35,969 bases of DNA, taken from positions 1 to 35,969 of the forward strand of contig CACWLD010000035.1 in assembly GCA_902761655.1 (NCBI GenBank). The letters are read 5' to 3'. The first letter of the stretch is position 1. Every line of letters starts with the position of its first letter. Under the pieces are notes generated by a model. That model saw only the letters and a list, made by a program, of their open reading frames with translations. It did not search any database and had not been told where the DNA came from. Position numbers and translations under genes: made by a program. Below, piece by piece: positions 16,704-23,059 of this stretch. This stretch comes from an uncultured Bacteroidia bacterium (GTDB lineage: Bacteria; Bacteroidota; Bacteroidia; Bacteroidales; UBA932).

Positions 16704-17210
16704 CTAGCGGGATTCCAGGTGGAGGAGGGAGGATTTGGTGGGGAGGCCGGCGGCGTAGCCGGTGAGGCGGCCGCCCGCGCCCACCACGCGGTGGCAGGGG
16801 ACGATCAGGGAGACGGGGTTGCGGCCGACGGCGGAGCCGACGGCCCGGGCCAGAGTCCGGCAGGACGGCCTGGCCCCCGTCGCGGAGCCGGCACCCACCA
16901 GGGCGGCAATCTCCCCGTAGGTGGCCGTGCGGCCGTAGGGGATGGTCCGGAGGACCTCCCAGACGGCCTTCTGGAACGGAGTTCCTATAAGGCGCAGAGG
17001 GGGAGTGAAGTCCGGCTCTCGGCCACTGAAATAGACGTCCAGCCACCGCCGGGCCTGGCCAAAGACCGGCAGGTCCGCCTCCAGGCATTCCGGGCCCAGG
17101 ACGGACCCAAAGTGTTTCTGGCCATCGAACCAAAGGCCTGTAAGCGCCTCTCCGTCACTGGATAGGGTAATCCCGCCAAGCGGGGAAGTGTAATGCTGAA
17201 CGTAATCCAT
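16704..17210 (-). CDS. ogt: Methylated-DNA-protein-cysteine methyltransferase (Ogt/AGT)
   Basis: The 168-residue protein (from ATG 17210) has the alkyltransferase domain with nucleophile C139 in LIVPCHRVVGAGG and the helix-turn-helix preceding it (FQKAVWEVLRTIPYGRTATYGEIAA). It removes methyl groups from O6-methylguanine in a one-shot reaction. The frame stays open upstream to an ATG at 17246, but a good promoter (-7 box 17216-17223) ends five bases before ATG 17210, so the shorter start is chosen. Between YGEIAALVG and ARAVGSAVGRNP there are about eight more residues than usual (GSATGARPSCRTL), encoded over an imperfect hairpin at 16847-16876. Divergent from the BASS transporter. Confidence 0.9.
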   Translation of the reverse strand: MDYVQHYTSPLGGITLSSDGEALTGLWFDGQKHFGSVLGPECLEADLPVFGQARRWLDVYFSGREPDFTPPLRLIGTPFQKAVWEVLRTIPYGRTATYGEIAALVGAGSATGARPSCRTLARAVGSAVGRNPVSLIVPCHRVVGAGGRLTGYAAGLPTKSSLLHLESR

Positions 17211-17215
17211 CAGTA

Positions 17216-17223
17216 CAAATATA
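17216..17223 (-). promoter_or_regulatory. -7 promoter box for ogt, close to the start codon
   Basis: The minus-strand sequence TATATTTG has a TTTG 20 bases upstream (17244-17247). Only five bases separate the box from ATG 17210, so the transcript would be leaderless or nearly so. Confidence 0.6.
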
Positions 17224-17257
17224 TCCAAATACCTTCCCACCTCCAAAAGATTATGGT

Positions 17258-17265
17258 TACCTTTG
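17258..17265 (+). promoter_or_regulatory. -7 promoter box for the BASS transporter gene
   Basis: TACCTTTG matches TAnnTTTG 19 bases upstream of the ATG at 17285. Confidence 0.62.
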
Positions 17266-17284
17266 CCTTATAAGCGCATAGGAT

Positions 17285-18229
17285 ATGAAACGGATTTGCA
17301 AATGGATATCGGACTATATGGGAGTACTGGTGCTGCTGTCGGCAGTGGCGGCACTTCTGTGGCCGGAAGCGATAGGGCTGCTGAAGCCCACGCTCATCAA
17401 TCCGTTGCTGGGGGTGATTATGTTCGGAATGGGCCTGACGCTCAAGGCGGAGGATTTCCGCGTGGTGTTCAGCCGTCCGCGTGACGTACTCATCGGCTGC
17501 CTGGCGCAGTTCACCGTGATGCCGCTCCTGGCCTTTGCGCTTACCCGGATATTCTCCCTTGACGATGCCCTTGCCGTGGGCGTCATCCTTGTAGGATGCT
17601 GCCCGGGCGGCACGGCATCCAACGTCATCACCTACCTGGCCAAGGGAGACCTGGCCTTATCCGTGGGGATGACGGCCACGTCCACCCTCCTGGCCCCGGT
17701 GCTGACCCCTCTCCTGGTATGGCTCTTTGCCGGGGAGACCGTAGACGTGAACGTCTGGGGAATGCTCCTGAGCATACTCTGGGTGGTGATTCTGCCCATC
17801 GCGCTGGGGCTGCTGGTGAAGCGCCTGTGGCCAAAGGCCACTGACCGCGCCACCAGCTATCTGCCCGCGCTCTCCTCCATTGCCATCTGCCTTATTGTGA
17901 TGATAGTCATAGCCGCCAACGCCCACAAACTCCTTTCCGGAGGCCTTATCATTGTCCTTGTGGTAATCCTCCACAATGTCTGCGGCCTGGCCATCGGATA
18001 CCTTATCGGATACCTCCTCAAGCTGACGCCGGCAAAGCGTCGCGCCATCAGCGTGGAGGTAGGTATGCAGAACAGCGGCCTTGCCTCATCGCTGGCCACG
18101 CTCCACTTTGCCGCATACCCTATGGCCACCATCCCCGGTGCCATCTTCAGCGTCTGGCACAACATCAGCGGCGCCATCGTGGCCCGCATCTACGGCCGTC
18201 CTAAAGGAGACCTAAAACTGAAAGGGTAG
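17285..18229 (+). CDS. BASS-family sodium-dependent transporter
   Basis: The 314-residue protein is highly hydrophobic, with about nine or ten predicted membrane helices. It carries the two BASS (bile acid:sodium symporter) hallmarks: GCCPGGTASNVITYLAKGDLALSV near residue 110 and VEVGMQNSGLASSLA near residue 258, which form the crossover and sodium-site region. Bacterial members import bile acids, pantothenate or other organic anions, or export organic acids; the substrate cannot be read here. The last 29 bases overlap the 3' end of the convergent transposase gene, so the final residues (GDLKLKG) are encoded in DNA shared with that gene. Confidence 0.9.
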   Translation: MKRICKWISDYMGVLVLLSAVAALLWPEAIGLLKPTLINPLLGVIMFGMGLTLKAEDFRVVFSRPRDVLIGCLAQFTVMPLLAFALTRIFSLDDALAVGVILVGCCPGGTASNVITYLAKGDLALSVGMTATSTLLAPVLTPLLVWLFAGETVDVNVWGMLLSILWVVILPIALGLLVKRLWPKATDRATSYLPALSSIAICLIVMIVIAANAHKLLSGGLIIVLVVILHNVCGLAIGYLIGYLLKLTPAKRRAISVEVGMQNSGLASSLATLHFAAYPMATIPGAIFSVWHNISGAIVARIYGRPKGDLKLKG

Positions 18230-19841
18230 CTTTCTGAGATTCTGAGAAGGGAGCGGGGGTGCAGGTACCGGTGCCGGAAGGGGTGCAGGGAACGGTGTGA
18301 AAGTCGTCCAGGAGCTCCATAATGCTGCGATAGGGAAGCCCCTTTCCTAATGAATAACGCAGCCAGGTATTCAGCAACAGGCCTATATACTGCAGTATCA
18401 GCACTCCCATTCTAAGGCTGTGTGTCACAGCAATGTTCGCCGGGAATTCCATCAGGGACAGGAACTGGCGCAGGAATTTCTCCTGGTCATACTTCAGGCT
18501 GTATATGGAAACAGCTTCCAGCGGGTCTATATCCAGTCCGGAAGTCACGTTGGCATAAAAACCGGCAGCCGCGCGGGATTCCGTTATGCGGCTTTTGTCC
18601 GGAGAGAAACTCACAACCTTCTGGTTGTCCCGGTCATATTCGGTCTTGAAAAAGAAGAAATCCTGGCGGAGTTTCCGGCGGTCGCTGATGGTAACGCCAT
18701 ACTCGGTTATCTCCTGCAGGGCTTCTAGCTGGGATGCGATACCGGATTCTATCTGCGCCAGCTCAGCCGCACGCCGCTCCGGGTTGAAGAACAGGTTGAG
18801 CCGCAACCCCTGGCCGTCAAGCAGATACTGGCGGTACCAGCGACGGGAGGCGGCGTGGTAGCGCATTCCGGCGGGGTGGGAGCGGAACCGGCCGAAGGCC
18901 TCTATCCGCTCCATCACCGCCGCCTGCTTCACGTCCACGCACATCACCAGGGGCCCCTGTCCGTAGTACGACTCCAGCCCCTGCAGCGAATCGTACCCGC
19001 GGTCCGTGACCACCGTGATGCCTTTCAGCCCGGTCTTCTCCAGTTCGGACCTGAATATCCCCAGCCCGCGGGCGTCAGAGACCGCCTCCGGGAACGAAGA
19101 ACACTCCACCGGAACGTGACTGTCCAGGGAGTACGCCACCGCCTCCACGGTGGAGTTGAAGTGTATGCGTTCCGTCTTCTGTCCCCATCTTCGGTCCGAA
19201 ACCAGGCTTCCGAACGAGTGCTTGAACACCGAATCTACCGCACACAGGTTGTCCGATGCGAACCTGCCGCGCCGGAGCTCCATAAACCTATGGAACGAAG
19301 CGCGGCTTACAGCAGCCAGCGATTCGCTCACCAGGGACTCCAGGGGCCTGTCGGAGGGCGCTTTGGAGGTGGCCTGCCACCTCCCGAAGCGCTGGAACGA
19401 CATCCCCGTGAGGAACGGGAAATACGCCAGCGTAAGGAGGTCGTCCGCGGCCGCGGGGCCGAAGGCTTCGGCCAGATCCGCCCGCAGGGCGAACCTTTCG
19501 CCGATGCGCTCCAGCAGCCAGATGTCGCCGAACGCCTTGCCCGCATCCCCTTCGTTGAAGGGGAGGGCGTGCGCGGCGTTCGCGCTGGCGCCGCCTTCTA
19601 TCGCGGACAGGTCCCAGGCTTCCGGAAATATCAGGCTTCGCCTGACCTCTTCCGGCGCCTGGAGGAACCGCTTCCCCGGGATAAACCTAAAGTCATCCGT
19701 CACAGTTCCCCAATGCACCACGCTGTATTTCCGTTTACCGTTACCGTCAACGGTATATGGGTGCGTGGCTGCGTATGTATGTCCTCCATTCTTATGGATT
19801 GAAACCCGGTAAACACTGTCCGGATGGGATGTCCTGGCCAT
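18201..19841 (-). CDS. IS1634/IS4-like DDE transposase, intact
   Basis: The 546-residue protein has the organisation of IS1634-type IS4-superfamily transposases. The first catalytic aspartate lies in LCAVDSVFKHS, the second in VVTDRGYDSL, and the final glutamate region is Y-x-x-K-Y-D-Q-E-K-F-L (SIYSLKYDQEKFLRQFL). The N-terminus (SVYRVSIHKNGGHTYA) is typical of the group. A promoter box lies upstream. I find no terminal inverted repeats or target duplication around it, and the coding 3' end reaches into the BASS gene, so the element may be old or domesticated. It contains no CATG, unlike recently arrived DNA in this window. Confidence 0.82.
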   Translation of the reverse strand: MARTSHPDSVYRVSIHKNGGHTYAATHPYTVDGNGKRKYSVVHWGTVTDDFRFIPGKRFLQAPEEVRRSLIFPEAWDLSAIEGGASANAAHALPFNEGDAGKAFGDIWLLERIGERFALRADLAEAFGPAAADDLLTLAYFPFLTGMSFQRFGRWQATSKAPSDRPLESLVSESLAAVSRASFHRFMELRRGRFASDNLCAVDSVFKHSFGSLVSDRRWGQKTERIHFNSTVEAVAYSLDSHVPVECSSFPEAVSDARGLGIFRSELEKTGLKGITVVTDRGYDSLQGLESYYGQGPLVMCVDVKQAAVMERIEAFGRFRSHPAGMRYHAASRRWYRQYLLDGQGLRLNLFFNPERRAAELAQIESGIASQLEALQEITEYGVTISDRRKLRQDFFFFKTEYDRDNQKVVSFSPDKSRITESRAAAGFYANVTSGLDIDPLEAVSIYSLKYDQEKFLRQFLSLMEFPANIAVTHSLRMGVLILQYIGLLLNTWLRYSLGKGLPYRSIMELLDDFHTVPCTPSGTGTCTPAPFSESQKATLSVLGLL

Positions 19842-19887
19842 TATAAATAATACATTTATGAGTTAGCGATACAAAAACCAGTATCTG

Positions 19888-19895
19888 CAAATATA
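19888..19895 (-). promoter_or_regulatory. -7 promoter box for the transposase gene
   Basis: The minus-strand sequence TATATTTG lies 46 bases upstream of the ATG at 19841, in an AT-rich divergent region (19842-20021) that otherwise holds no gene. Confidence 0.6.
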
Positions 19896-19992
19896 CCACT
19901 AATTACCTGAATAATAAATAATTATCCCAAATAATTAATTATACATTTTTGCCTTTCCGTGTATAATTTTCGTTAATGCCCCCGCAACAGGG

Positions 19993-20000
19993 TATATTTG
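19993..20000 (+). promoter_or_regulatory. -7 promoter box for the TonB receptor gene
   Basis: TATATTTG matches TAnnTTTG 21 bases upstream of the ATG at 20022. It rules out the in-frame TTG at 19998 as the start, since that codon lies inside the box. Confidence 0.7.
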
Positions 20001-20021
20001 TATGATAAAATCATACAAGAA

Positions 20022-21893
20022 ATGACTAATAAATTCAGGCTTGCGGCAGCCATACTCCTAGCCGCAACAATATCTACAGCCAGCCTTTACGCTGACAACG
20101 ACCCCCAGGAAAGGACGGACACCCTTGCGGCTTCCGTTGTAACCGGCACACGCCTCTCCGTACTCAGGGACGCGCTCCCTGCTCCCGTATCCGTAGTAGG
20201 CCGCGCAACCATCGCCCACAGCGATGAGAGCGCTTTGATGCCGTCCGTAATGGAGCAGGTTCCCGGCCTGTTCGTCACCTCCCGCGGAGTGACCGGATAC
20301 GGCGTCTCCGGAGGAGCCGCCGGATCCATCTCCCTCCGCGGATTCGCCGCCGGTGCCGGCCGCGTCATAATCCTCATTGACGGCCACCCGCAGTTCGAGT
20401 CCATCTACGGCCATCCGGTAGCTGACGAATATATGGCCACCGGCGCCCAGAGGGTTGAGGTTTCCAGAGGCGCAGCCTCCGTACTTTACGGATCCAACGC
20501 TATGGGCGGCGCAATCAACATCATAACCCTCAAGCCCACCAAGGACGGCAACCATATTGATTTCAAAGAGATGTTAGGCTCCTACGGCACATACAGGGTA
20601 AACGTTGCAGACACCTACAAGAAAGGCCGCTTCACATCTTCCGTAACCCTTGGCCACGACGGCACCAAAGGCCACAGGGACAATTCCGCCTTCCGCTCCA
20701 CAAACGGAATGGTAACACTTGGCTACCAGCTCTCCGACGCCTGGAAAACCGGCCTGAGGGCCAGCCTTATGAACGCCTACTCTGAGAATCCCGGCACCGT
20801 CGACGCCCCTATGTTCGAGGCCTGGTCCGACATCATCCGCGGAATGGGCACCCTTTCCCTGGAGAACAATTACGAGAACACTTCCGGTAACATAGACCTC
20901 TATTTCAACTACGGAGACCACACCATCAACGACGGCCATCAAGCCGGCAAGCCTTCCCAGAAGTATATGTTCCACGGAACTGACTTCACCGCCGGCCTCT
21001 CCGCATACCAGGTTGTAAAGCCCTTCACCGGCAACGCCCTCACCTTTGGAACTGACGTGATCTACTACGGCGGAAACGCATACCGCAACCCCGTCACAGA
21101 GATCTACGCAGACCACAAGAGATTGAACGAAGAGGCTGTCTATGTATTTGACCAGCAGACAGTTGGTATGTTTATGTTCAACGCCGGAATCCGTTTCGAC
21201 TATCATAGCGCATACGGCGCAGAGTGGATCCCCCAGTTTGGCGTTTCCTTTATGCCGGCTTCGCACACCAGCATCAAGGCATCGGCCTCCAAGGGCTTCA
21301 GGATGCCCAATATGCGTGAGCTCTATATGTACGCATCAGCCAATGCCGAACTCCTTCCGGAGGAGGCCTGGAGCTACGACCTGACCCTTAGCAACCATTT
21401 CTTTGGCGGAGCCCTCAATACCGAACTGAGCGTGTTCTACACCAAGGGAACCAACATCATAGAGGTAGTCCGCGAGAACGGCCGTCCGCAGAACCGCAAC
21501 GTGGGCGCATTCGCCAACAAGGGCGTTGAGTTTGCAGCAGACTGGCGCATAGCGCCGTCGCTGGCCTTCAACGCCAACTACAGCTACCTGCATATGGACA
21601 CCATCTATACCGGCGCCCCCGTCCACAAGGCATACGCCGGCCTTGACTGGACCCCCGGCCGCTTCAGCGCCAACGTAGGTGCAATGCTCATCAAGGACCT
21701 CTATCTGTCCACCGGCGAAAACGCCGTCACCAGCAACTACGTAGACCTTAAAGCCCGCGTAGGCTACAAGGTAAACGACTGGCTGCAGGTATTCGTACGC
21801 GGCCTGAACCTCCTGAACCAGGACTACCAGACAATGCTCGGATACCCCGAGCCCGGTATGACCATACTGGGAGGAATCGCAATCTCCAAATAA
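20022..21893 (+). CDS. TonB-dependent outer-membrane receptor
   Basis: The protein of about 623 residues has a signal peptide (MTNKFRLAAAILLAATISTASLYA). A plug domain follows (VVTGTRLSVLRDALPAPVSVVG through RVEVSRGAASVLYGSNAMGGAINIIT), then a 22-strand-type beta-barrel ending in an alternating hydrophobic C-terminal strand (MTILGGIAISK). It has no N-terminal carboxypeptidase-like domain and no SusD partner nearby, so it resembles the smaller BtuB/CirA-type receptors for metal chelates or vitamins rather than a SusC glycan importer. Substrate is not determinable. ATG 20022 is set by the promoter box at 19993-20000. The adjacent thiL is convergent and unrelated. Confidence 0.92.
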   Translation: MTNKFRLAAAILLAATISTASLYADNDPQERTDTLAASVVTGTRLSVLRDALPAPVSVVGRATIAHSDESALMPSVMEQVPGLFVTSRGVTGYGVSGGAAGSISLRGFAAGAGRVIILIDGHPQFESIYGHPVADEYMATGAQRVEVSRGAASVLYGSNAMGGAINIITLKPTKDGNHIDFKEMLGSYGTYRVNVADTYKKGRFTSSVTLGHDGTKGHRDNSAFRSTNGMVTLGYQLSDAWKTGLRASLMNAYSENPGTVDAPMFEAWSDIIRGMGTLSLENNYENTSGNIDLYFNYGDHTINDGHQAGKPSQKYMFHGTDFTAGLSAYQVVKPFTGNALTFGTDVIYYGGNAYRNPVTEIYADHKRLNEEAVYVFDQQTVGMFMFNAGIRFDYHSAYGAEWIPQFGVSFMPASHTSIKASASKGFRMPNMRELYMYASANAELLPEEAWSYDLTLSNHFFGGALNTELSVFYTKGTNIIEVVRENGRPQNRNVGAFANKGVEFAADWRIAPSLAFNANYSYLHMDTIYTGAPVHKAYAGLDWTPGRFSANVGAMLIKDLYLSTGENAVTSNYVDLKARVGYKVNDWLQVFVRGLNLLNQDYQTMLGYPEPGMTILGGIAISK

Positions 21894-21908
21894 TAGAAAA
21901 CCGTCAGG

Positions 21909-22949
21909 CTAGAAATGCCTGAACCCTATAAAATCCTGGCTGGAACCTTCCCAGACCAGGGTTTTTTCTTTTGTGATTGTGCCGATGACAAAGTACGGAA
22001 CGGGAGGCTCCGTGCCGGGGGCCATTGTGAAAAGGAGTTCGTAGTCCTCGCCGCCGGTGAGGGCCAGGGTGGTTGCGTCCCAGCCCTGCTGGGCGCACAC
22101 CCGGCGCAGCTCGGCGGAAAGAGGGACGTCCTGCGTACGCACCGCCGCCCCTACGCCTGAGGCCTTCAGTATGTGCCGCAGGTCCGATGCAACGCCGTCC
22201 GATATGTCCATCATTGCGTGGACGCCCGGTGTCGCGGCAAGGGCCTGGCCCTCGCTTACGCGAGGCACCGGCCTGTAATGACGCTCCACCAGCGCCTCCG
22301 CGTCCTGGCCGGCCTCCGCGTCCTGGCCGGCCTCCGCGTCATGGCCGGCTTGACCGGCCATCTGAGATGCCCGATCGAGTCGGGCATGACGTTCAGAGAG
22401 GGCATGACGTTCAAGGATTAGTTTCAGGCCGGCGGCGGAGTCGCCCAGGGGGCCGGTCACGCAGACCAGGTCGCCGGGAACGGCGCTGCTGCGCTTGCGT
22501 GACCGGCCGCGCTGGCACTGGCCAATCACGGTGACGTTGATTGCTATGCCGTCCTGCGAGGTGGTGGTGTCACCGCCGAGCAGGGGAGCGCCGCAGTACT
22601 GCGAGCACTCCTTGTAGCCGGCCAGGAAGGCGTCCATCCAGTCGCTGTCCAGGCCTGCGGGCAGGCCCAGCGACAGGAAAGACCCCACGGGCCGGCCGCC
22701 CATCGCTGCTATGTCGCTGAAGTTCACTGCCGCGCTCTTCCAGCCCAGCAGGCGGGCGGGGATGTCGCCCCTGAGGAAGTGGGAGCCTTCAAGCAGCATA
22801 TCGGTGCTAACCAGGGTCTCCATCCCGCCGGCCTGCGGCAGTACGGCGCAGTCGTCCCCTATGCCAAGGACTCCGTCCGGCATAGGGCCCCCCAGCGCCT
22901 CCTTTATGCGCTCTATCAGTCCAAATTCTCCCAGTTCCTTTAAATCCAT
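21909..22949 (-). CDS. thiL: Thiamine-monophosphate kinase with in-frame palindromic insert
   Basis: The protein of about 346 residues has the PurM/ThiL fold with LGIGDDCAVLPQ (Mg-ATP site, residues ~28-39), VNFSDIAAMGG, LLGGDTTTSQDGIAINVTVIG and VHAMMDISDGVASDLRHI. It phosphorylates thiamine monophosphate to the active diphosphate. Residues ~181-219 (RHALSERHARLDRASQ and onwards, with AEAGQD repeats) are foreign to the family and come from a cluster of palindromes and 18-bp repeats at 22294-22413, placed after the LKLILE helix. ATG 22949 is chosen: the longer frame starts with TTG inside the -7 box. The promoter ends six bases before this ATG, so the mRNA may be leaderless. Confidence 0.93.
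   Translation of the reverse strand: MDLKELGEFGLIERIKEALGGPMPDGVLGIGDDCAVLPQAGGMETLVSTDMLLEGSHFLRGDIPARLLGWKSAAVNFSDIAAMGGRPVGSFLSLGLPAGLDSDWMDAFLAGYKECSQYCGAPLLGGDTTTSQDGIAINVTVIGQCQRGRSRKRSSAVPGDLVCVTGPLGDSAAGLKLILERHALSERHARLDRASQMAGQAGHDAEAGQDAEAGQDAEALVERHYRPVPRVSEGQALAATPGVHAMMDISDGVASDLRHILKASGVGAAVRTQDVPLSAELRRVCAQQGWDATTLALTGGEDYELLFTMAPGTEPPVPYFVIGTITKEKTLVWEGSSQDFIGFRHF
22294..22413 (-). repeat. Coding palindrome cluster B, copy 1 (in thiL)
   Basis: On the plus strand there are three 18-bp units (22294-22311, 22312-22329, 22330-22347). A hairpin ATGGCCGG-CTTGA-CCGGCCAT (22341-22361), a hairpin ATGCCCGA-TCGAG-TCGGGCAT (22367-22387), and a partly repeated 18-bp unit GGGCATGACGTTCA (22382 and 22400) follow. 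All are translated as part of ThiL, giving RHARLDRAS and AEAGQD repeats. Confidence 0.88.
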
Positions 22950-22955
22950 ACAAAA

Positions 22956-22963
22956 CAAAGTTA
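22956..22963 (-). promoter_or_regulatory. -7 promoter box for thiL, close to the start codon
   Basis: The minus-strand sequence TAACTTTG has a TTTG 18 bases upstream (22982-22985). Six bases separate the box from ATG 22949. Confidence 0.65.
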
Positions 22964-22992
22964 TGCCTTTTTGCCCATAAACAAAAATTAAT

Positions 22993-23000
22993 TATATTTG
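22993..23000 (+). promoter_or_regulatory. -7 promoter box for the NapH-ferredoxin/AKR unit
   Basis: TATATTTG matches TAnnTTTG and leaves a leader of about 55 bases before the ATG at 23060. Confidence 0.65.
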
Positions 23001-23059
23001 AAGATGGTGTAAAATGACCACAGAAACCCTTACTGATAATTAAATTCTAAATTATTAAT

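Noticed and set aside
18855-19802. Open frame of 315 codons on the plus strand opposite the transposase.
   Set aside because: It is a shadow of the GC-rich transposase gene; the transposase shows catalytic motifs and a promoter, the shadow shows neither.
19896-19980. AT-rich repeats (AATAATTAATTATA-like) as a replication origin or attachment site.
   Set aside because: They form no consistent inverted or direct repeats beyond what AT-richness gives, and there is no dnaA or integrase context.
21904-21922. Hairpin TCAGGC/GCCTGA between the TonB receptor gene and thiL as a bidirectional terminator.
   Set aside because: The stem is only six base pairs, lies partly inside the thiL coding end, and lacks a T run in the plus direction; too weak to call.
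22294-22347. Three 18-bp tandem units resembling a small CRISPR or satellite array.
   Set aside because: There are no spacers, the units are contiguous, they are translated inside thiL, and no cas genes are nearby.
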